Shown: positions 33,451-40,797 of the stretch, one piece after another
Layout: each line of letters begins with the position of its first letter
How positions within the stretch are numbered: position 1 is the first letter of the stretch
Made by a program: the position numbers and the translations under genes
Assembly (NCBI GenBank): GCA_001769805.1
Contig: MEPO01000011.1
Location: 1-41,622, forward strand
From: Bdellovibrionales bacterium GWA1_52_35
GTDB taxonomy: Bacteria > Bdellovibrionota > UBA1018
Direction of reading: 5' to 3'
Length of the DNA stretch: 41,622 nt
Notes under the pieces: model-generated
The model's database searches: none
The model's input: the letters and a program-made list of their open reading frames with translations, nothing else
What the model was told of the DNA's origin: nothing

Positions 33451-33476
33451 CAGAGTGGTTGTTCGTGCGCCAGAGA

Positions 33477-34652
33477 TCACCTTAACCCCAAGGTCCAAAG
33501 CGGAATCCTCTTGGGGGCGGGAAGTTCGAGGTCGTCACAAATAACAAAATCCGCGTTTTTGCGCTTCTTGCTTAGCCCACCTACTTCAAAAAGATGCTTC
33601 TCGCTGATGAAATCACCTGCCTTCTCATCTTTGGAGGCATAGACCTCCCCAAACCGTGCCAGCAATTCCGCAGCCACATAGGCTTCCCTCTGATTGCCCA
33701 GATCACCGCCCAATACCGAATAATGACTGGGGTCAGCCAGAAAGATCTTTGCGCCCTTAGAGCGCGTCTTGGCCGATTTACGGTAATCTATAATCTGAAT
33801 CAAAGAGAGTGCCTCAAGCGCTGCCAGGAGTTGATAAAACTTTTCTTTCCCCACCCCCCAGTTTCGGCAAGTGGAATCAACATTCACAGTCGGAATTGAC
33901 GATCTGGCCAGCATTCCGATCACCGCGTTGCCCAGGCGCAAAATATTATCATTCACATGCGGCAAGACAAACGGCAGGTCAGAAAAAACCATCTTCTCGA
34001 TAACATTGAGCTGTCGCTGGGCATAACTCCCCTCCAGGAAGAAGGGGCGGAGGCCGCCCTGCAGATACTCCCGGAACCACAACATCACGGGGCCGGTATC
34101 CAGAATTTCTTGGGTAGCCCGTAAATCGGGTTTCAGAATATTCAACTGAGGCAATAACAACCCGTGCTTCAAAAACACGTAATCGCGAAATGAAAGTAGA
34201 GGTATTGAAATTTTGACAAAACGCCGAGAAAGATCGGCAATTCCTCTTTGAAGCACAATGCTGCTTGAATCGCTCGCTATAATTTTTTTTCGAGGATAGG
34301 CATCATAAAGGGCTTTGAGATCATTACTCCACTTTCGCGCGCAATGGACTTCATCAATGATGACGCCCTCAAAATCCCTCTGAAATGCAACTCGTGCGAT
34401 TTCCCAAATTCCAAGATCCGAAACCAAAGGCGAATCGGCTGAAAAATATAAAAACTTTCCTTTCTTAGCCTGCTCAAAAAGGAAAGTGGTCTTCCCAGTA
34501 CCGCGGGGGCCGATCACGAGAGTTCCTCGGGCCGTGATTTCAGTTTGAGTCAACAAAGGCCGCAAGCAAGCGGGCTGCCAGGCTTGAATTCGCAGCTGAA
34601 TCGCAAATAATTGATCTATAATATCGTTCACTTGCATGATTCGTTCTACCAT
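33477..34652 (-). CDS. AAA ATPase of the DUF4143-like group
   Basis: The 391-residue protein has Walker A GPRGTGKTT at 48-56, Walker B GVIIDEVH at about 96-103, a sensor-like IIASDSSSIVLQ segment and a C-terminal domain with a nuclease-like tail (EVGGLSKKRKNADFVICDDLE). Its closest kin are the AAA_14/DUF4143 ATPases, although it diverges more than the one at 28735. Start: the ATG at 34652 sits seven bases from a TATAAT box, so a leaderless message is likely; the ATG at 34637, five codons in, is an alternative. Downstream it ends convergently with the truncated ATPase gene. Function of the family is unknown. Confidence 0.82.
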   Translation of the reverse strand: MVERIMQVNDIIDQLFAIQLRIQAWQPACLRPLLTQTEITARGTLVIGPRGTGKTTFLFEQAKKGKFLYFSADSPLVSDLGIWEIARVAFQRDFEGVIIDEVHCARKWSNDLKALYDAYPRKKIIASDSSSIVLQRGIADLSRRFVKISIPLLSFRDYVFLKHGLLLPQLNILKPDLRATQEILDTGPVMLWFREYLQGGLRPFFLEGSYAQRQLNVIEKMVFSDLPFVLPHVNDNILRLGNAVIGMLARSSIPTVNVDSTCRNWGVGKEKFYQLLAALEALSLIQIIDYRKSAKTRSKGAKIFLADPSHYSVLGGDLGNQREAYVAAELLARFGEVYASKDEKAGDFISEKHLFEVGGLSKKRKNADFVICDDLELPAPKRIPLWTLGLR

Positions 34653-34680
34653 AGAACGATTATACCATATTTTTGTTCTA
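34642..34680 (-). promoter_or_regulatory. Extended -10 promoter between GTTCTA half-sites
   Basis: On the minus strand TGGTATAAT (34659-34667) is an extended -10 element. It is flanked by TAGAAC (34675-34680) and GTTCTA (34653-34658), and the palindrome CGTTCTA-cca-TAGAACG (34642-34658) overlaps the ATG at 34652. Transcription would begin at or near that ATG. The half-sites suggest autoregulation by an unknown factor. Confidence 0.6.
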
Positions 34681-34694
34681 ACATGGTACAGAAA

Positions 34695-35822
34695 TTAAAT
34701 TAATATCTTCTCATAAAATGCCAAATGTCTTGCGACAGTTTCGGCAATTGAATTTTGATCCGCGTATTTCCGCGCGCCTGATTTCAGCTCCGAAATTTTC
34801 TTTGAATTTCCCAACAGCTCTAGCATTTTTGCGGCACAACTCTGGGGATCTTCTGATTTGAAAAGCTCAAGGCACCCCGGAACCCGCTCAAGCATCTCCC
34901 GGTTCAGTGGCAGATCCGAAGCAAGAATGGCACTCCCCCGGGCAAAGGCATGGGCAAGTGATCCCGATCCCGAAGTCTCCCGGAAGGGGGCAACGACCAG
35001 TGCAGCTTCAGCATAATGGCGATCGATATCCGAATCAGGCACATAGCCTGTGATAGTCACGCAGTCTTTGAGTCCGAACTCCCCGATAAGCCGCTGGCAA
35101 TGCTCGAAATACTTCTGGTCCGCAGGCCGCCGCACGCCACCGGCCAAAACAAGCTGCGGAACAGTTTTGCCAGCTCCCGACAGCTGATCGCGGACTTGAG
35201 CGTAGGCGCGGATGACGAGGTCTTGCCCTTTCTCAGGCGAAAAATATCCGAATACGAGTGCATTTCTTCCCGGCGCACCACTCCCCTGCGCAAGAGGACT
35301 CTCGGGAACGTAGTGCGGAATGACAGCAACGTGCTTGCAACCGCTGATCTCAATCGTCTCGCGCTGTAAACCCGAATGAACTATGACTCCGTCTAGCAGA
35401 CCCCAGGTCCCCTGAATCCAGTACTGCCGCAAACGCGGCAACAGCACGCGATTCGCTACCGCTCGAAACGGGATCTGCCACCCACGTCCATCGAGGGGAT
35501 AGGTATAATCGCCCCCCAAAACCGTATGAGCCGTTGCAATCACCCTTGCCCCCGGGAACCACTCTCGCAATTGCGCAACCCAAGACGGGAAGCGATTCAC
35601 TAAAGGAAGTTTTGGCCCAAAAAGCCCAAATTCATGCTGAATGTGGATTAGATCCGGTTCAAAACCCGGCTGAAGCCCCCGTCTGCCAAGCCGCCCCGAA
35701 TAGACGTGGAGCTCGCCTTCACTCGCGTTCCAGGCTTTCTTTAGCTCAGGCCAGAGAGCGTCGGAGTAGGTGCGAATACCGCCACGTTCTTCTGGGGTGA
35801 TGAGGAGGAGTTTACGCGTCAC
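34695..35822 (-). CDS. Glycosyltransferase, GT4 (family 1) type
   Basis: The 375-residue protein is a GT-B-fold retaining glycosyltransferase. The N-terminal half has the LLLITPEERGGIRTY start and HIQHEFGLFGP and ATAHTVLGGDYTYP motifs; the C-terminal half has the FGYFSPEKGQDLVIRAYA segment, LVLAGG near 225, and the donor-binding FRETSGSGSLAHAFARG (about 303-319), in which the usual E-x7-E pattern begins with Glu305. It transfers a sugar to a lipid-linked glycan at the inner face of the membrane. It is co-transcribed with the GT2 gene upstream, whose 3' end overlaps its start by 11 bp. Confidence 0.9.
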   Translation of the reverse strand: MTRKLLLITPEERGGIRTYSDALWPELKKAWNASEGELHVYSGRLGRRGLQPGFEPDLIHIQHEFGLFGPKLPLVNRFPSWVAQLREWFPGARVIATAHTVLGGDYTYPLDGRGWQIPFRAVANRVLLPRLRQYWIQGTWGLLDGVIVHSGLQRETIEISGCKHVAVIPHYVPESPLAQGSGAPGRNALVFGYFSPEKGQDLVIRAYAQVRDQLSGAGKTVPQLVLAGGVRRPADQKYFEHCQRLIGEFGLKDCVTITGYVPDSDIDRHYAEAALVVAPFRETSGSGSLAHAFARGSAILASDLPLNREMLERVPGCLELFKSEDPQSCAAKMLELLGNSKKISELKSGARKYADQNSIAETVARHLAFYEKILI

Positions 35823-36723
35823 TTACGTCACCTGTATTGGCTTTGAGCGCCATATCCTGGGTGAGACCTTGGCAAATGGCAGCTAGGCCTCGGGTGAAAA
35901 TTCGAATATTTTTATTATAAATGGATTTGGCAGTGACATAGGCCATGCTTTTCAGAATAAAAAGCGGCAAACCCAAGGCAGGCGAAAACCTGCGGTAAAG
36001 TCTGAATCCATTTCGAACAAAATAGAATGTATGTTCAGCCTTATCGGTGATCCGACAACCCCCGGCAGGAGCCATCAGGTGCTTGAGAGAGGCAGCTGGA
36101 TCAAAGACGATTTCATAGCCGGCCTGCCCGACTCGCATTCCAAGATCCGGTTCAAAAAAATAAGCGTTTCCCTCAAACCCCAGATCAAATCCGCCAGCCG
36201 CGATCAGTGCCCTCTTCAGAAACGACATGTTCCCGCCGGGCGCGAACATAATTTTCCGTCTTTCGTTAGAATTAAAATTGGCCGTCACCTCGCCTGAAAT
36301 TTGTGAGTAATGTCCTACCCGGTGAATCTGCACCTGAGGCAAGTCCCCGCTGGGTTGCTCAACCCTACCGGCGACACCACCCACCGCCTGACCTGAATAA
36401 TTTGCAAGATGCCGTTCCACAAAATTGCTTGGAATTTCAACATCATCATCGAGTACCAGCAGGATCTCGCCCCTGGCCTCTTTCAATCCGAGATTCAGGT
36501 TAAAAACAACAGTGTCCCCCGGTGAACGAATGTGTCGGACCAAAGGCAGCTGATCGAGAAAAGCATCGAGCTCTGGAATGCCTGGGCGATTTTGATCCAC
36601 GACCAAAATTTCGTCAGGAATCCGGGTCTGCCCTAAGAGAGCGCGAACGGTATCAATGACTTCCCTTTCACGGCCTACTGTTGGAATCAGAGCGGTTAGC
36701 AAAGTCTTAGATTCAGCCCCCAT
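35812..36723 (-). CDS. Glycosyltransferase, GT2 (GT-A) type
   Basis: The 303-residue protein has the inverting GT-A pattern: LTALIPTVGREREVIDTVRAL (8-28), the EILLVLDDDVEIP segment with the DxD-type DDD at about 92-94, and the GGFDLGFEGNAYFFEPDLGMR acceptor-side segment (176-196), where E-x-D supplies the ED-like base. A C-terminal hydrophobic stretch (ALGLPLFILKSMAYVTA) may bind the membrane. The gene overlaps its downstream partner by 11 bp and a short frame upstream by about 11 bp, so all three are coupled. Its sugar cannot be told. Confidence 0.9.
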   Translation of the reverse strand: MGAESKTLLTALIPTVGREREVIDTVRALLGQTRIPDEILVVDQNRPGIPELDAFLDQLPLVRHIRSPGDTVVFNLNLGLKEARGEILLVLDDDVEIPSNFVERHLANYSGQAVGGVAGRVEQPSGDLPQVQIHRVGHYSQISGEVTANFNSNERRKIMFAPGGNMSFLKRALIAAGGFDLGFEGNAYFFEPDLGMRVGQAGYEIVFDPAASLKHLMAPAGGCRITDKAEHTFYFVRNGFRLYRRFSPALGLPLFILKSMAYVTAKSIYNKNIRIFTRGLAAICQGLTQDMALKANTGDVSDA

Positions 36724-37012
36724 TCACCGCGTTCCTTTTTTGCAATCCAGGAGAGCGAAACCACTCCCCTTCCAGCAGATGGCTCGCAATATTAATGAGT
36801 ATTGTACCCCATGCCGTCGAAACGCCGAAAGTCAGCGCAGGCTCAAAGGCTTTTGGGGCATCATAAATCCAAAAACCATTACCCCGATCCCAGCTCTTGA
36901 TAGCCTGTAGAAAGTAAGACTCATCGGAAGTGCGTGGAAAGCAAGTCCAAGGCTGCTGAGTTGTCGCCAGTAGGACGAAGCTTAGGGCGATTAACGTTTT
37001 TCTAAAATTCAT
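36713..37012 (-). pseudogene. Probable truncated membrane glycosyltransferase (GT39/ArnT-like) fragment
   Basis: The 99-residue frame starts with a hydrophobic segment (KTLIALSFVLLATTQ), then TSDESYFLQAIKSWDRGNGFWIYD, a layout typical of the first periplasmic loop of dolichyl-phosphate-mannose-type membrane transferases, in which an Asp-Glu pair follows the first helix. Those enzymes are 450-600 residues, with many helices; here the frame stops after about 99 residues and runs into the GT2 start codon (11-bp overlap). It is therefore either a remnant or a small single-helix protein. The family call is a weak pattern match. Confidence 0.5.
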
Positions 37013-37052
37013 AAAAAACCTGAGCCGAATTTAGAGTATTCCTTGTATTTAA

Positions 37053-38069
37053 CTAAAAAAATCTGTTTTTAAAAAACACCAGATAATCGAAAAAAATCAA
37101 ACTGCGCGCATCTCGTGCCATTATTTTGAGCCGTTTTGGCAAAGAACTAATCAACAACTTTTTGCCCGGAGCCCTGTTCCTAATGGTACCAACCATACCA
37201 AAATGTTTGAGCTCACGGACATACGGAGCATAGATGTTCTGGCGTATATGCTTCGATGCGAATGTATAATAACCCGCCATGTTCATTCTGTATAACCAAG
37301 GACGGATCTCCTTAAGGCTGGCGAAATGAAAAAAGACAAGGGGCTTACCACTAACGCTCACAGCCCCATTTGAGCTGGCAACGCGGTAATTAGCAATATT
37401 CCAAGGTGCGACATTTGCGCCGATGTTTCGAATGACTCTCACGTTGGAAAATACGGTTGTCCAATCATCTAAATACTTCTGGTCTGCAAAGCGATCCGAA
37501 CCAAGATAGTCACCACACCACTCTAAACACTGATTGCGCCAACGCGTTAAGCAGGCAATCCCAGTTGTATCGCGACGAAACGAAAGCCACCCAACGTTAT
37601 ATCGCCCGTATTTCTCTAGGTGCCTCGCAAGCAAGGAGAAACGATGTTCTATAATGGCAATCGAGGCATCGCCCATTTCTGTAAATATGTGCTGAGGGCT
37701 GGAAAAAAAGAACAGATCAGCATCAAGATAAGTAAGCAAGTCTACTTCCGGGAATCGGTTAAACACATACAGGCAAAACGATGGCGTACAGGTGAAATAA
37801 TATTCAATGGCCGCTCGATTTGACCTCGCCGCTTGAAGAGCCGAATCTTCTTTTTCGAATTCGCTGCTTTGAATTGGTACGAAATCGTCCAGATTGAGCT
37901 GCTTGAGATGCGAAAAACTTTTTTCGTCATGACATAAGGCAAACAACCGAAAGTCGGGACACACCCGACGAAGGGAGGCGTGGAGTGCCAGCGCTCGAGA
38001 CAAATAGTTGGAATCAAAATACGTGCAAAAATACCTTGTCGAATAGACGCTCACACTTCCCACCATCAC
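37053..38069 (-). CDS. Putative GT8-like glycosyltransferase
   Basis: The 338-residue protein starts with the FCTYFDSNYLSRALALHASL segment and continues with LLTYLDADLFFFSSP (about 110-124), whose DAD is the metal-binding DxD motif of GT8-like GT-A enzymes. A later region (NVGWLSFRRD, then DQKYLDDW) follows the known GT8 pattern of a substrate-holding Asn and the LDQ/DQ segment. The last 40 residues are basic (KKLLISSLPKRLKIMARDARS) and may bind the membrane. It lies 40 bp upstream of the short fragment on the same strand. Confidence 0.75.
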   Translation of the reverse strand: MMVGSVSVYSTRYFCTYFDSNYLSRALALHASLRRVCPDFRLFALCHDEKSFSHLKQLNLDDFVPIQSSEFEKEDSALQAARSNRAAIEYYFTCTPSFCLYVFNRFPEVDLLTYLDADLFFFSSPQHIFTEMGDASIAIIEHRFSLLARHLEKYGRYNVGWLSFRRDTTGIACLTRWRNQCLEWCGDYLGSDRFADQKYLDDWTTVFSNVRVIRNIGANVAPWNIANYRVASSNGAVSVSGKPLVFFHFASLKEIRPWLYRMNMAGYYTFASKHIRQNIYAPYVRELKHFGMVGTIRNRAPGKKLLISSLPKRLKIMARDARSLIFFDYLVFFKNRFF

Positions 38070-38339
38070 TGACCATTATTGGGGCAAAATTGTCCTATTT
38101 TTCTTTTACCGGAAATTTGGCTAAAGAACAAAGATATGTGGCACAATCAGATAAACCCGAGTAGATTTGTCCGCAGCCCATCGCACACGTTGAATCCAAA
38201 GCCGCAATAGATACGGCGACCAACCATTTACAGTTCTGCGAACGATAAACGTGGTAAAACCTGCTGCGATAAAATATTGATAGAACCACATGAGTATTAC
38301 AGGAGCCTGGCATTAGCGCTGAGCTTGGCCGGTTGTTTT
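38070..38339. other. Divergent intergenic region
   Basis: About 270 bp separate two divergent sugar-transferase genes. I see no gene: a 72-residue frame on the minus strand (38095-38313) has poor composition and no start site. It presumably holds promoters for both flanking genes; A/T-rich stretches near 38095-38130 are compatible, but no -35/-10 pair stands out. Confidence 0.4.
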
Positions 38340-39257
38340 ATGAACCAAATTATCACTGCCCCAATAATCATTTTTGTTTACAACCGCCCGGATCACACAC
38401 GCAGAACCGTCGAGGCACTTCAGAAGAATGAACTTGCCGGCCAGAGTGCGCTCTATATCTTTTCAGATGGCCCAAAAACACCCGGGGACATAGAAAAAGT
38501 CAGCGAAGTCCGCGAATATCTGAAAACCATTACTGGTTTTAAACAGATCAATATTATCGAACAGACCAGAAATTGCGGCCTCGCAAGTTCTATAATTAGC
38601 GGCGTGTCTCAAATAGTAAACTTAATGGAACGGGTCATTGTGCTGGAAGACGACATGGTGACATCGCCTTACTTTCTTAGCTATATGAATGAGGCCCTTG
38701 ACCTTTACGAAAGCAACAATGATATCGTCAGTATTCATGGCTATCTGTATCCGGTCCAGCAGCCCTTGCCGGAAGCATTCTTTTTACTCGGTGCGGATTG
38801 TTGGGGCTGGGCAACATGGAAGCGGGGATGGCGCTGCTTCAATGACAATGGGCAGTTTCTTTTAGATGAGCTGAAACGTCGCAAACTAGTCCGTGCGTTT
38901 GACTTTAATGGAACCTATCCCTTTTCCAAAATGCTTGAAGGGCAGATCAAGGGTACAAATAATTCGTGGGCCATACGCTGGTATGCCTCTGCGTTTCTTG
39001 CGGGCAAACTGACACTTTATCCTGGACGTAGCCTCGTGCATAATATTGGTAATGATAATAGTGGTACCCACTGTGGCCAGACTTCCAATTTAGATTCTGA
39101 TTTAAGTAAGACTGCCATTAACTTGAGTAATGTCGTTGTTGAAAACTCGAAGGAAGGAAATTATGCATTTGAACATTTTTTCAGGCAAACTCAATCTGGG
39201 TTGCTGCCGCGGCTAATGCGCAAGGTCCGAACATTGTTGTTTACAACACAGAGATGA
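38340..39257 (+). CDS. Glycosyltransferase, GT2-like (GNT-I-like GT-A)
   Basis: From the ATG at 38340 the product is about 305 residues. It starts with the GT-A segment TAPIIIFVYNRPDHTRRTVEAL, contains VIVLEDDMVTSPYFLSYMNEAL (EDD as the DxD-type metal site) and WGWATWKRGWRCF, a motif shared with bacterial sugar transferases of the GNT-I-like group. A frame from a TTG at 38277 adds 21 residues that do not belong to the fold. The stop codon overlaps the next gene's ATG (ATGA), so the three downstream genes form a coupled operon. Confidence 0.85.
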   Translation: MNQIITAPIIIFVYNRPDHTRRTVEALQKNELAGQSALYIFSDGPKTPGDIEKVSEVREYLKTITGFKQINIIEQTRNCGLASSIISGVSQIVNLMERVIVLEDDMVTSPYFLSYMNEALDLYESNNDIVSIHGYLYPVQQPLPEAFFLLGADCWGWATWKRGWRCFNDNGQFLLDELKRRKLVRAFDFNGTYPFSKMLEGQIKGTNNSWAIRWYASAFLAGKLTLYPGRSLVHNIGNDNSGTHCGQTSNLDSDLSKTAINLSNVVVENSKEGNYAFEHFFRQTQSGLLPRLMRKVRTLLFTTQR

Positions 39258-40078
39258 ACTTTTTAAAAAACGTTGCACATGATTGGCTGCCTCCAGCCCT
39301 TGTTCGCAGGGTGCAGTACAGCCGAAGAGGGGGAATTCGCTTTGAGGGCGACTTCCCTTCCTGGGAGGAAGCAGGCTCCCACAGTACAGGATACGATGCT
39401 GACGACATTCTCGCTAAAGTTCTAAATGCGACACTCAAGGTAAGTCGAGGCGAGGCAGCATTCGAGCGTGATTCTGTGCTGTTTGACCAAGTTGAATATG
39501 CATGGCCGGCCTTATCGGGGCTGCTGTGGGTTGCTGCCCGGAATAGCGGGAGGCTCAATGTGTTGGATTTTGGCGGCGCACTGGGGAGCAGCTACTTCCA
39601 AAATCGAAAATTTTTGCAGACATTACCCGATGTTTGCTGGAACGTGGTAGAACAGGCGCATTATGTAGAGGCGGGGCGGACCAACATTCAAAGCGAACAT
39701 TTGCGTTTTTTTAATTCAATCGAAGAATGCCTACTCTTTACTCGGCCGAATGTGATCCTTCTCTCGAGTGTGCTACAGTATCTGAAGGCACCCTTTGACA
39801 TACTGGAAACTCTCTCAAGCATTGATGTAGATGCTATGATTATTGACCGTACGCCTTTTTCTACGAATAGAAATAATCGATTAATGATTCAAAGAGTACC
39901 TCCGTCAATTTATACTGCCACCTATCCAATGTGGGTCTTTTCACAGTCACACTTTATGAAAATGCTTAGTGCACACTGGCACCTAATAGCTTCCAACTTA
40001 AGCCCGGAGGGCCACGTCTATTCGAAAAACGGTTTTAACTTTTCTTTTCAGGGCATGCTTCTGGAGTCTCGGCGATGA
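39254..40078 (+). CDS. TIGR04325-family methyltransferase
   Basis: The 274-residue protein has the layout of TIGR04325 methyltransferases, often encoded in polysaccharide clusters: YDADDILAKVLNATLKV (47-63), the GEAAFERDSVLFDQVEYAWPAL segment, then LNVLDFGGALGSSYFQNR, which combines the SAM-binding glycine-rich loop with the family-specific SYFQN end, and WNVVEQAHYVEAG. The start overlaps the preceding stop by 4 bp. It probably methylates a sugar or a terminal group on the glycan; the substrate is unknown. It shares an operon with another methyltransferase directly downstream. Confidence 0.88.
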   Translation: MNFLKNVAHDWLPPALVRRVQYSRRGGIRFEGDFPSWEEAGSHSTGYDADDILAKVLNATLKVSRGEAAFERDSVLFDQVEYAWPALSGLLWVAARNSGRLNVLDFGGALGSSYFQNRKFLQTLPDVCWNVVEQAHYVEAGRTNIQSEHLRFFNSIEECLLFTRPNVILLSSVLQYLKAPFDILETLSSIDVDAMIIDRTPFSTNRNNRLMIQRVPPSIYTATYPMWVFSQSHFMKMLSAHWHLIASNLSPEGHVYSKNGFNFSFQGMLLESRR

Positions 40079-40797
40079 TGCAGAAACTGAAAGCCATCTA
40101 TCAACATCAAATGTTTTTTCCAGACTGGCGCGGGATTTTTATTAATTGCTTTTATTTTGCGCGATCGGGTTTGCGCGATTCAATGGTGGAATTCGCACCT
40201 AAGCTATCGGGAAAACTGCTGGACGTCGGGTGTGGCACAAAGCCTTATCGCGCGCTATTTGTTGTTGATGCCTACATTGGACTCGATATTGATAGCGAGA
40301 ATACGCGTAATAGAGGAGTTGCAGACCTCCTCTATCAGGGGGGGGCTTTCCCGATTGCTAATGCTTCGTTTGACTCTGTTCTTTGTAATCAGGTGTTAGA
40401 ACATGTGTTCAACCCGGATATTTTTCTCAGCGAAATTGTGCGAGTTCTTAAACCGGGCGGGCGACTGTTGCTTACGGTACCTTTTGTTTGGGACGAACAC
40501 GAACAACCCTACGATTACGCGCGATATTCGAGCTTTGGTTTGCGTGCGCTACTGGAAAAGAGTGGACTTACGGTCGTGCAGCACAAAAAGTTAGGAGCGG
40601 ATGCTTCGATACTTTTTCAACTTGCCAACACCTATTTGTACAAAATCACCCAAAGCCGTTCAAATATATTTAGAATACTGATAACAATATCAGTTATGGC
40701 GTTCGTCAATTTCATTGGGTTGTTGGCCCGTTATCTGCTGCCCAAAAATCACGATCTCTTTCTGGATCATGTCATTCTTGCGGAGAAACCCTCTTGA
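40075..40797 (+). CDS. SAM-dependent methyltransferase (type 11)
   Basis: The 240-residue class I methyltransferase has the glycine-rich SAM-binding motif LLDVGCGTKPYRALF (48-62), the acidic loop LDIDSEN, VLCNQVLEHVFNPDIFLSEIVRVLKPGG, and the LLLTVPFVWDEHEQPYDY segment usual for type 11 proteins acting on surface sugars. A hydrophobic helix near the C-terminus (ILITISVMAFVNFIGLLARYLL) is uncommon and may tether it to the membrane. Its ATGATG start overlaps the previous stop. It is co-transcribed with the epimerase gene that begins at its own stop. Confidence 0.85.
   Translation: MMQKLKAIYQHQMFFPDWRGIFINCFYFARSGLRDSMVEFAPKLSGKLLDVGCGTKPYRALFVVDAYIGLDIDSENTRNRGVADLLYQGGAFPIANASFDSVLCNQVLEHVFNPDIFLSEIVRVLKPGGRLLLTVPFVWDEHEQPYDYARYSSFGLRALLEKSGLTVVQHKKLGADASILFQLANTYLYKITQSRSNIFRILITISVMAFVNFIGLLARYLLPKNHDLFLDHVILAEKPS

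Noticed and set aside
38095..38313. 72-codon minus-strand frame in the divergent gap
   Set aside because: It has many cysteines, no ribosome binding site and no natural start context, and it spans the likely promoters of both flanking genes.
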